This document shows positions 1 through 5,555 of a stretch of DNA of 5,651 nt, in pieces; the stretch's first letter is position 1, and every line of letters starts with the position of its first letter. The notes beneath the pieces are model-generated. The model was not told the DNA's origin and did not search any database. It saw only the letters and a list, made by a program, of their open reading frames with translations. A program made the position numbers and the translations under genes. Origin of the DNA: Alphaproteobacteria bacterium (GTDB lineage Bacteria; Pseudomonadota; Alphaproteobacteria; Micropepsales; Micropepsaceae). The stretch lies in the NCBI GenBank assembly GCA_025935155.1, contig JAICVV010000154.1, positions 1 through 5,651 of the forward strand, read 5' to 3'.

Positions 1-27
1 AAGAGCGCGCCTGTGGCTGAGCGTATG

Positions 28-591
28 CTACCGGTTAGCCCCCGGCTTCCACAGCACGTCTTTCGCGCCACGGTCGTTGGCGTAGCGCGCCATCACGAAC
101 AGATGGTCCGACAGCCGGTTGATGTATTTGATCGCGGCGGCGCCGACCTTTTCCTGTTCCGACAACTCCACCATCAGCCGCTCGGCGCGGCGCACGATGG
201 TGCGCGCGAGGTGGAGATGCGCAGCCCCCGGCGTGCCGCCCGGCAGCACGAAGGAATTGAGCGGCGCCAGTTCCGCGTTCATGGCGTCGATCTCGTGCTC
301 CAGCCGCTCGACCTGCGAATCCACAATGCGCAGCGCGCCTTCGCTGCGGCGGCCGCCTTCCGGCACGCACAGATCGGCGCCGAGATCGAACAGATCGTTC
401 TGGATGCGCGCCAGCATTTCGTCATCCGCGCCGCTGGTGTGCAGCCGCGCGATGCCGAGGGCGGCATTGGCTTCATCCACCGTGCCATAGGCGGCGATGC
501 GCAGCGCATGCTTGGGCAGGCGCGTGCCATCACCCAGCGCCGTCTGCCCCTTGTCGCCCGATTTCGTGTAGATGCGATTCAGCGTGACCAT
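28..591 (-). CDS. pduO: PduO-type cob(I)alamin (cob(I)yrinic acid a,c-diamide) adenosyltransferase
   Basis: This 187-residue protein is complete and close to the usual length for single-domain PduO-type enzymes. The family transfers the adenosyl group of ATP to cob(I)alamin in the cytosol, making adenosylcobalamin for enzymes such as methylmalonyl-CoA mutase. Visible motifs are the N-terminal ATP loop TKSGDKGQTALGDG (residues 9-22), GTVDEANAALG (36-46), FVLPGG (114-119), the arginine-rich RTIVRRAER (130-138) and the signature YINRLSDHLFVMAR (156-169). All are in family order and none looks damaged. The ATG at 591-589 gives the expected N-terminus (MVTLNRIYTKSGD); the ribosome binding site before it is weak (GAG about 3-5 bases upstream). 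The gene is divergent from the polA cluster. No B12 riboswitch is visible in the short upstream region. The family call is from motifs and is firm; the choice of symbol is conventional. Confidence 0.95.
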   Translation of the reverse strand: MVTLNRIYTKSGDKGQTALGDGTRLPKHALRIAAYGTVDEANAALGIARLHTSGADDEMLARIQNDLFDLGADLCVPEGGRRSEGALRIVDSQVERLEHEIDAMNAELAPLNSFVLPGGTPGAAHLHLARTIVRRAERLMVELSEQEKVGAAAIKYINRLSDHLFVMARYANDRGAKDVLWKPGANR

Positions 592-662
592 TTCTCGACT
601 CTAGCGTGCGGCTGCTGTATCTGCCAGTTGCCCTGAGCAGACATCACAGCAACTGCAACGCG
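592..662. promoter_or_regulatory. Divergent intergenic region with a 7-bp inverted repeat
   Basis: About 70 bases separate the start of the adenosyltransferase gene (minus) from that of the small membrane protein gene (plus), so promoters for both directions should lie here or just inside the genes. CAGTTGC at 625-631 is the exact reverse complement of GCAACTG at 649-655, with 17 bases between. This could be an operator or a stem in a leader transcript. I could not assign -35/-10 boxes with confidence. Only the repeat is seen directly; a regulatory role is inferred. Confidence 0.35.
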
Positions 663-875
663 ATGAGCGCACGACTGGGACAGACAATTTACATCGGGGC
701 GTGCTTTTTCGGCGGCGCGCTGGCACTGGCCCTGATCCTCGCCAATGTATTTTACGTTGGCGGCGGCCTACTTCCTGACATCGGCGCTATGCTGTTGGGA
801 GGTTTGGTATGGCTTACCGGCCGAACCGCGAAGGCCCTGCTGTCGATGGGCTCGGTCGGGGTCAATTCAAAATAG
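663..875 (+). CDS. Small two-helix membrane protein, function unknown
   Basis: A 70-residue hypothetical protein beginning MSARLGQTIYIG. Two hydrophobic segments are visible: about residues 8-30 (TIYIGACFFGGALALALILANVF) and about 38-53 (GAMLLGGLVWLTGR), followed by a short polar tail. It is therefore probably an inner-membrane hairpin protein. I chose the ATG at 663; an in-frame GTG at 606 would add 19 polar residues that do not look conserved, and neither start has a clear Shine-Dalgarno sequence. The stop lies 17 bases before the zinc-finger gene, on the same strand, which suggests co-transcription with it and polA. I do not recognise a family, and nothing in the sequence points to a specific role. 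Confidence 0.6.
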   Translation: MSARLGQTIYIGACFFGGALALALILANVFYVGGGLLPDIGAMLLGGLVWLTGRTAKALLSMGSVGVNSK

Positions 876-892
876 AAGCATGGGGACAATGT

Positions 893-1069
893 ATGCCCAT
901 CGAAGTGCCGGAAATCATCGAATGTGATCAGACACACGTCTCCTGCGACGGCGGCGGCGGTGTGCTGGGCCATCCCAAGGTGTATCTGGAGATGGGCGAC
1001 CAGACCTACGTGGAATGCCCGTACTGCGACCGCCGTTTCGTGCTGCGCGAGGGAGCGCAGGCGCATTGA
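893..1069 (+). CDS. Zinc-finger domain protein (NDUFS6-like, zf-CHCC type)
   Basis: A 58-residue protein matching the small bacterial relatives of mitochondrial complex I subunit NDUFS6. The hallmark is present: C18, a glycine run, LGHPKVYL (25-32) with H27, then C42-P-Y-C45. This gives a likely zinc site of C18, H27, C42 and C45; C11 is an extra cysteine. In mitochondria the homologue is a complex I accessory or assembly subunit. In Alphaproteobacteria the free-standing version is usually annotated only as a zinc-finger protein, so a complex I role is inference. The start is the ATG at 893, preceded by GGGGA at 882-886. An in-frame ATG at 809 would add 28 residues that overlap the upstream membrane protein gene and show no family resemblance. 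The stop codon overlaps the TTG start of polA. Confidence 0.88.
   Translation: MPIEVPEIIECDQTHVSCDGGGGVLGHPKVYLEMGDQTYVECPYCDRRFVLREGAQAH
1049..1055 (+). promoter_or_regulatory. Ribosome binding site supporting the TTG start of polA
   Basis: GAGGGAG lies inside the 3' end of the zinc-finger gene, about 10 bases before the TTG at 1066. The only in-frame ATG upstream (1015) lies inside the zinc-finger coding sequence and would add 17 residues that are simply its out-of-frame translation. The next in-frame ATG downstream would remove the nuclease motif LIDGSGYIF. The site therefore favours TTG 1066 as the polA start. Confidence 0.55.
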
Positions 1070-4008
1070 GCGCGAGTGCCGCGCCAAAGCCTGCCGCCAA
1101 AGGCCGCCCGATCGCCAAGGGCGACCACCTCTACCTGATCGACGGTTCGGGCTACATCTTCCGCGCCTATCACGCGCTGCCGCCGCTGTCGCGCAAGTCC
1201 GACGGGCTGCCCACCGGCGCCGTCTCCGGCTACTGCAACATGGTCTGGAAGCTGCTGCAGGACATGAAGGGCTGGGAAAAGCCCACGCACCTGGCGGTGA
1301 TTTTCGATGCGGGCGCGCGCACCTTCCGCAACGACATCTACAAAGAATACAAGGCGAACCGCTCCGCCCCGCCCGACGATCTCATTCCCCAGTTCCCGCT
1401 GGTGCGCGAGGCCACGCGCGCTTTCGGCGTGGCGTGCGTGGAAGAGCCGGGCTTCGAGGCCGACGACCTGATTGCCACCTACACGCGGCTGGCGCGCGAA
1501 GCGGGGGCGCGCGTCACCATTGTGTCGTCCGACAAGGACCTGATGCAGCTGGTGTTCGACGGCACGGTGGAGCTGCTCGACACCATGAAGAACAAGCGCA
1601 TCGGCGGCGCCGATGTGATGGAGCGGTTCGGCGTCCCGCCGGAGAAGGTGCGCGAGGTGCAGGCGCTGGCGGGCGATTCCATCGACAATGTGCCCGGCGT
1701 GCCGGGCGTGGGCGTGAAGACGGCGGCGGAACTGCTCAACACCTATGGCGATCTGGAAACGCTGCTTGCCCGCGCCGGCGAGATCAAACAGCCCAAGCGG
1801 CGCGAAACGATTCTGGCGAATGCGGAGAACGCGCGCATTTCGCTGAAGTTGGTGACGCTCGACGATAACGCGAAATTCTCCTGCCCCATCGACGAAATGG
1901 AAGTGCAGCAGCCGGAGCCGGTGCGGCTGCTCGGCTTCCTGAACGCGCTGGAACTGACCGCGCTGGCAAAGCGCGCAGCATCACGTCTGGGAATTGACGA
2001 TCCCGATTCCATCAAGGCTGCCGATCCGGTGCAGCGGGACCTCGCCGCACCCGGCGGCGTTACACCGCTGCGGCCGGAACCGGTTGTCGAACAGAAGGCG
2101 CTCACCAAGAAGGCTGAGCCGGGCGTGATCGTCGATCGCGATACGGTTTTCGGCGCGCTCGATCTCGGCAAATACGAAACCGTCACCACGCTGGAACGCC
2201 TGCACCACTGGATCGCACGAGCCCATGAAACCGGACGCGTGGCGATCAAGCTGGAAAGCATCTCTTCTGATCCGATGCGCGCGAGCCTGTGCGGCATCGC
2301 GCTGGCGGTGGCGCCGGGCGAAGCGGCGTACGTGCCGTGCGGCCATCGTTCGACAGATGGTCTCGATCTCGCCGACAACAACGGCAGCATCGCCCAGCTG
2401 ACCGAAGCCGCGGTGCTGCAGCGTCTGAAGCCGCTGCTGGAAGACGAAAGCGTGCTCAAGATCGGCCACGATCTGAAGCGCGATTACCTCATGCTGCTTC
2501 AACGGGGCATCCGCATGGCTGCCTTCGACGAGACCATGCTGATGTCCTACGTGCTGGAATCCACCCTGCACGCGCACGACTACGGCGAGTTGAGCGTAAT
2601 GCATCTCAACCACAATCGCATGACCCTGGAAGAGCTGACCGGCAAGGGCCGCGACCGCAAGGCGTTCGATTGCACCGATGTGGCGCTCGCCACCCGCTAT
2701 TCGGCGGAAGATGCCGATCTGGCGCTCAGGCTGCACGCCATCCTGAAACCCCGGCTCACCGCCGAGCGCAAACGCACGGTGTACGAAACCCTGGAGCGGC
2801 CGATGGTGCCCGTGCTCGCGGGCATGGAGCGCGAGGGCATCACTATCGATCCCGATTTCCTGCGCAAGCTCTCCAACGATTTCGCGCAAACCATGTCGCG
2901 GCTGGAGCAGGACATCTACAAAGCGGCCGGTGGCGAGTTCAACATCGGCTCGCCCAAACAACTGGGCGACTATTTCTTCGGCACCCTGAAGCTGTCGGGC
3001 GGTCGCAAGACCAAAACCGGTGCATGGTCGACCGATTCCGATGTGCTGGAAGAGCTGGCGGCGCAGGGGCACGCTATCGCGCGCCACGCGCTCGACTGGC
3101 GCGGCCTTGCCAAGCTGCGCGGCACCTACACCGATGCGCTCCCCACTTACGTGAACCCGAACACGGGCCGCGTGCACACCTCGTTTGCGCTGGCGGCGGC
3201 AAGCACGGGGCGGCTCGCGTCCGTCGATCCCAATTTGCAGAACATCCCCATCCGCACGGAAGAGGGCCGTCGCATCCGCCGCGCCTTCATCGCGCCGCCG
3301 GGTAAGAAACTCGTCAGCGCCGACTATTCGCAGATCGAACTGCGGCTGCTGGCGCACATCGCCAACGTTCCGGAACTGAAGCAGGCGTTTGCCGACGGCA
3401 TCGATATTCACGCGCTCACCGCGTCCGAAATGTTCAACGTGCCGGTTGCGGGCATGCCGAGCGAAATCCGCCGCCGCGCCAAGGCGATCAATTTCGGCAT
3501 CGTCTACGGCATTTCCGCCTTTGGGCTCGCCAATCAGCTCGGCATCGGGCGCGAGGAAGCCGGCGATTACATCAAGAAGTACTTCCAGAAATTCCCCGGC
3601 ATCCGCGACTACATGGAAGAGACGAAGGCGTTCGCGCGCAAGCACGGGTACGTGGAAACGCTGTTCGGGCGCCGCGTGCACATCCGCGAGATCAATTCGA
3701 AGATTCCGGGCCATCGCGGCGGGGCGGAGCGCGCCGCCATCAACGCGCCTATCCAGGGCGCTGCCGCCGATATCATCCGCCGCGCCATGGTCCGCGTGCC
3801 GGAGGCGCTGCTGGCGGCAAACCTCAGCGCGAAAATGCTGCTGCAGGTGCACGACGAACTGATCTTCGAAGCGCCGGATGCGGAAACGGATGCGGTCTGC
3901 GCCACCGCGCGCGCGGTGATGGAGAAGGCCGCGATGCCGGCAGTGGAAATATCGGTACCGCTGGTGGTGGATGCCCGCGCCGCCCAGAACTGGGACGAAG
4001 CGCATTAA
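1066..4008 (+). CDS. polA: DNA polymerase I with altered 3'-5' exonuclease site
   Basis: From the TTG start this is 980 residues, near the length of alphaproteobacterial PolA and longer than the 928 of E. coli. Pol I fills gaps, removes RNA primers in lagging-strand synthesis and does repair synthesis. Residues about 20-300 form the 5' nuclease with its acidic ligands intact (D26, D81, E131, D133, D134, D156, D158, D204, D207) and the helix-hairpin-helix GVPGVGVKTA. About 370-565 is the proofreading domain: Exo II D473 and Exo III Y545/D549 are present. Exo I, however, reads AIKLES where E. coli has FDTET, so the position of D355 is K395, while E397 matches E357. About 575-980 is the polymerase: motif A SADYSQIELR (D753), motif B with R802, K806, F810 and Y814, and motif C VHDE (H929, D930, E931). 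All polymerase catalytic residues are intact. The gene overlaps the zinc-finger stop, implying translational coupling. The family call is certain; weak proofreading is inferred. Confidence 0.97.
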   Translation: MSASAAPKPAAKGRPIAKGDHLYLIDGSGYIFRAYHALPPLSRKSDGLPTGAVSGYCNMVWKLLQDMKGWEKPTHLAVIFDAGARTFRNDIYKEYKANRSAPPDDLIPQFPLVREATRAFGVACVEEPGFEADDLIATYTRLAREAGARVTIVSSDKDLMQLVFDGTVELLDTMKNKRIGGADVMERFGVPPEKVREVQALAGDSIDNVPGVPGVGVKTAAELLNTYGDLETLLARAGEIKQPKRRETILANAENARISLKLVTLDDNAKFSCPIDEMEVQQPEPVRLLGFLNALELTALAKRAASRLGIDDPDSIKAADPVQRDLAAPGGVTPLRPEPVVEQKALTKKAEPGVIVDRDTVFGALDLGKYETVTTLERLHHWIARAHETGRVAIKLESISSDPMRASLCGIALAVAPGEAAYVPCGHRSTDGLDLADNNGSIAQLTEAAVLQRLKPLLEDESVLKIGHDLKRDYLMLLQRGIRMAAFDETMLMSYVLESTLHAHDYGELSVMHLNHNRMTLEELTGKGRDRKAFDCTDVALATRYSAEDADLALRLHAILKPRLTAERKRTVYETLERPMVPVLAGMEREGITIDPDFLRKLSNDFAQTMSRLEQDIYKAAGGEFNIGSPKQLGDYFFGTLKLSGGRKTKTGAWSTDSDVLEELAAQGHAIARHALDWRGLAKLRGTYTDALPTYVNPNTGRVHTSFALAAASTGRLASVDPNLQNIPIRTEEGRRIRRAFIAPPGKKLVSADYSQIELRLLAHIANVPELKQAFADGIDIHALTASEMFNVPVAGMPSEIRRRAKAINFGIVYGISAFGLANQLGIGREEAGDYIKKYFQKFPGIRDYMEETKAFARKHGYVETLFGRRVHIREINSKIPGHRGGAERAAINAPIQGAAADIIRRAMVRVPEALLAANLSAKMLLQVHDELIFEAPDAETDAVCATARAVMEKAAMPAVEISVPLVVDARAAQNWDEAH

Positions 4009-4044
4009 TTGCGCCAAATGATCTAGCCACAGGCCGTCATACTC

Positions 4045-4662
4045 TTACTGACAGCTATGCGTGTTCTGGTTCAGGACATACGTCAACACGACGCCTGGCG
4101 GCATGTCACCAATCTCCTTGGCGGTCTTGGCGGGAAATAGCGTGGCATTGGTGATGTAAAATTGGCGAAGGTCATCTTCGTTGCGAATCGTTGAATTAAA
4201 GCAACGTTTGGCTTCCCAAACATACGCGTGCATCCAAGCCTTGAGATAAGTAAGGCACAGCGCACGGTCGGCCTGCGAAGAAGCTTGGCACAGCTTCACC
4301 AAATCATTGTTGGTGGTAATCCGCGGCGCCGACATCAGCTGCTGACCGGAGATATGAGCGGCGCGGGATTGCAGAACCAGTGGAGCAAATTCTTCCCCTT
4401 CCAAAAAGTGCGCGAAGAGTCGAGCATGCATTCGTGCGGGATCGTCTCCGGGAGAGACGGGGCGAGAGTATATCCAGGCTTCGATTTCATTTCGACAGGC
4501 TTCGGCTACGGCTGCGGCGATATCCTTTGCAGGACTCACGCGATCATCAAACTTCGGAATGTTGTCAAGGACGCATGCCTTGGCGCGAGCCGGGCTACCG
4601 CCATCTGCATTCTCAGCCGACGCAATTACCGCCAACGACAGAACAACAGCAGCCAGCAACAT
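4045..4662 (-). CDS. Secreted Rap1a/Tai immunity-like protein
   Basis: A 205-residue protein with a hydrophobic N-terminus and an ASA cleavage site after residue 16, so probably periplasmic; the signal peptide lacks a basic n-region. The C-terminal part, about 117-205, resembles the Rap1a/Tai domain: NNDLVKLCQ, then DRALCLTYLKAWMHAY, a third cysteine in RCFN, DDLRQFYI, and a final region ending in C204. The four cysteines C125, C136, C154 and C204 fit the two disulfides expected in that fold. Residues about 25-105 are an extra helical region with C30 and C56 that I do not recognise. Rap1a proteins of Serratia protect against type VI amidase effectors, but many homologues have no known toxin partner and none is visible here. 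GGGGGG lies 6 bases before the ATG, and AAGGA sits too close to it. The gene is convergent with polA (36 bases apart) and lower in GC. Confidence 0.7.
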   Translation of the reverse strand: MLLAAVVLSLAVIASAENADGGSPARAKACVLDNIPKFDDRVSPAKDIAAAVAEACRNEIEAWIYSRPVSPGDDPARMHARLFAHFLEGEEFAPLVLQSRAAHISGQQLMSAPRITTNNDLVKLCQASSQADRALCLTYLKAWMHAYVWEAKRCFNSTIRNEDDLRQFYITNATLFPAKTAKEIGDMPPGVVLTYVLNQNTHSCQ

Positions 4663-4721
4663 ATCCTTCCCCCCATGCCGAATGTGTTGGCGGTTCTCGC
4701 GCGCTAGCCTAACGTCTCTGG
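4663..4721. promoter_or_regulatory. Divergent intergenic region between the Rap1a-like and DUF2158-like genes
   Basis: These 59 bases separate two divergent starts and must hold, or border, promoters for both. On the minus strand a purine-rich run (4674-4664) forms the ribosome binding region of the Rap1a-like gene. On the plus strand there is no clear Shine-Dalgarno sequence before the ATG at 4722. I could not identify convincing -35/-10 pairs in either direction. Confidence 0.35.
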
Positions 4722-5024
4722 ATGAAGATCAAAATGGGCAGCATAGTCGAGCTCATTTCTGGCAGCACCAGAATGGCCGTCGTGTCGGTGTCTCGGGGAA
4801 ATGCTGTGTGTGTTTGGGGAGAAGGCAAGAGAATTCACCGGGATACCTTTCCGGTAGCGATTCTACGTCAATCAGACACGGGTCCACTGGCAAATGCCAA
4901 GCTGGGTCCCGGCCTTACCATAGTGATGCAGAAGGCTAGCAGAAAAAGCAGAGAATTCGCTGGCAAGAAGCCCGTCCCGCACGTCCCGCACCCGACAAAG
5001 CGAAGGCTTCTGCGGCAGACGTAG
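4722..5024 (+). CDS. DUF2158 (YodC)-like small protein with basic C-terminal tail
   Basis: A 100-residue protein. Residues 1-48 follow the DUF2158 pattern: MKIKMGSIVELISGS (gly-x-x-val-x-leu-x-ser-gly), then MAVVSV, a cysteine-x-tryptophan (C30-V-W32), and the closing FPVAIL (43-48). This family is a small beta-rich domain of unknown function, usually about 60-80 residues. The remaining half is atypical: a lysine/arginine-rich tail (KASRKSREFAGKKP, then VPHVPHP and KRRLLR) that could bind nucleic acid. An alternative start at the ATG at 4734 would remove MKIK; 4722 is preferred because family members commonly begin this way, although no good ribosome binding site precedes either. It is divergent from the Rap1a-like gene and convergent with the ASCH remnant 23 bases downstream. 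Function unknown. Confidence 0.65.
   Translation: MKIKMGSIVELISGSTRMAVVSVSRGNAVCVWGEGKRIHRDTFPVAILRQSDTGPLANAKLGPGLTIVMQKASRKSREFAGKKPVPHVPHPTKRRLLRQT
4974..4991 (+). repeat. Two tandem copies of a 9-base unit inside the DUF2158-like gene
   Basis: GTCCCGCAC occurs twice back to back and encodes VPH-VPH in the basic tail. The duplication is exact and in frame, which suggests slippage. No further copies follow. Confidence 0.75.
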
Positions 5025-5047
5025 CTTTGGCAGTTGTGATATGTGAA

Positions 5048-5295
5048 CTAGTGGTCCTCGTACACAAATTCGATCAGGTACACATTTTCGCCGGGACCGT
5101 GTTTGGCGGTCTTGAGCAGATCGACGACGCCGGAAATCCTGAGCGGCGGGCGAGTTCGGGTGTGATGTCGTGCAAGGTGATCTGCTGCATCCGGGTGACG
5201 CGGATGAAGCCGTGTTCCATCCGGTAGCAGTACAGAGCGTCTGGTCCGGTGTTCGTGCGGGAGTGCGCGAGCGAGCCATACGATTCCGTCCGAAT
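5048..5295 (-). pseudogene. Frameshifted ASCH-like domain gene remnant
   Basis: Two adjacent minus-strand frames together read like one protein. The upstream frame gives DALYCYRMEHGFIRVTRMQQ followed by ITLHDITPELARRSGF, ending at the TTT codon at 5136-5134. One base must then be restored to continue in the next frame as GVVDLLKTAKHGPGENVYLI and then EFVYEDH, stop at 5050-5048. The combined pattern (V-x-R/V-T strand, ITPELARRSGF helix, GPGENVYLIEF final strand) resembles ASCH domains, which are thought to bind RNA. Without the correction the first frame runs into an unrelated tail stopping at 5074. The missing base falls in or next to a TTT run (AAA at 5134-5136 on the plus strand), so a sequencing error is possible. 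The upstream frame stays open to an ATG at 5481, but I see no ASCH N-terminus there, so the gene may also have lost its beginning. Family call moderate; frameshift clear from the sequence. Confidence 0.55.
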
Positions 5296-5315
5296 CCCGC
5301 CTGTCTTCAGGCGGG
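5296..5315. repeat. Perfect palindromic hairpin, 8-bp stem, 4-base loop
   Basis: CCCGCCTG (5296-5303), loop TCTT, CAGGCGGG (5308-5315). No T-run follows on either strand, so it is not a standard intrinsic terminator. It sits at the edge of the recognisable ASCH-like sequence and resembles a short dispersed palindromic element in form, but only one copy is present in this window. Confidence 0.6.
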
Positions 5316-5518
5316 AAGGCTGCTTGTCTGCGTGCGCCCACGATGCACACGGCATAATGATCGATGCGAATGCATCCTCCGGCTTTGATCCGCTCTGGAA
5401 AAGCTTTTCGCGCATAGCAACACCCATTACATCCATGTGCATTACGCGAAGCGCGGGTGCTTCGCCCCGCGCGTGGAGCAAAGCGCTTAGAGCCGCAATA
5501 GAAGCGGGCGGCGTTTCC
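5316..5518. other. About 200 bases without a supported gene
   Basis: This stretch between the palindrome and the DUF6496-like promoter holds open frames on both strands (for example minus strand from the ATG at 5481, and plus strand through 5249-5575). None shows a family pattern, a good ribosome binding site or consistent codon bias. It may be the degraded 5' part of the ASCH-like gene or an unrelated repeat. A second short palindrome (5451-5472) lies in it. Confidence 0.4.
5451..5472. repeat. Palindrome with 7-bp GC stem
   Basis: GCGCGGG (5451-5457) and CCCGCGC (5466-5472) are reverse complements around the 8-base loop TGCTTCGC. There is no T-run on either side. It lies about 70 bases upstream of the DUF6496-like start and could be a leader structure, a terminator lacking a U-tract for the minus-strand remnant's upstream neighbour, or chance in GC-rich DNA. 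Confidence 0.4.
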
Positions 5519-5527
5519 TGCTACAAT
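5519..5527 (+). promoter_or_regulatory. Extended -10 promoter element for the DUF6496-like gene
   Basis: TGCTACAAT fits the extended -10 form TGn-TATAAT with one mismatch. A -35 box at the usual spacing is poor (ATAGAA around 5498-5503), which is typical of extended -10 promoters. Transcription would start near 5534, leaving a short leader that contains the ribosome binding site. Predicted by eye only. Confidence 0.45.
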
Positions 5528-5542
5528 TTTGAAAATCAGGCA

Positions 5543-5549
5543 GAGAGGA
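5543..5549 (+). promoter_or_regulatory. Strong ribosome binding site of the DUF6496-like gene
   Basis: GAGAGGA ends 6 bases before the ATG at 5556. This is the best Shine-Dalgarno match in the window and fixes the start of the truncated gene. Confidence 0.7.
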
Positions 5550-5555
5550 AACACC

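Noticed and set aside
13..636. A 207-codon open frame on the plus strand opposite the adenosyltransferase gene
   Set aside because: It is antisense to a clearly conserved gene, has no family pattern and is rich in arginine, alanine and histidine, as expected for the complement of high-GC codons.
592..662. A cobalamin riboswitch upstream of the adenosyltransferase gene
   Set aside because: The region is too short for a B12 riboswitch and I see no conserved B12-box sequence on the minus strand.
924..1868. A 314-codon plus-strand frame across the zinc-finger gene and the start of polA
   Set aside because: It is an arginine/alanine-rich out-of-frame reading of two recognised genes.
4000..4014. 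Short inverted repeat GCGCA-TTAAT-TGCGC over the polA stop codon as a terminator
   Set aside because: The stem is only 5 bp and no T-run follows, so a terminator call is not supported. No other terminator is visible between the convergent genes.
1981..4017. A 678-codon open frame on the minus strand opposite polA
   Set aside because: Long antisense frames arise from GC-rich codon bias. The opposite strand has all polymerase motifs, while this one shows none and no ribosome binding site.
4228..4707. A 159-codon plus-strand open frame opposite the Rap1a-like gene
   Set aside because: The minus-strand protein has a signal peptide and the four-cysteine domain pattern; the plus-strand frame has no recognisable motif.
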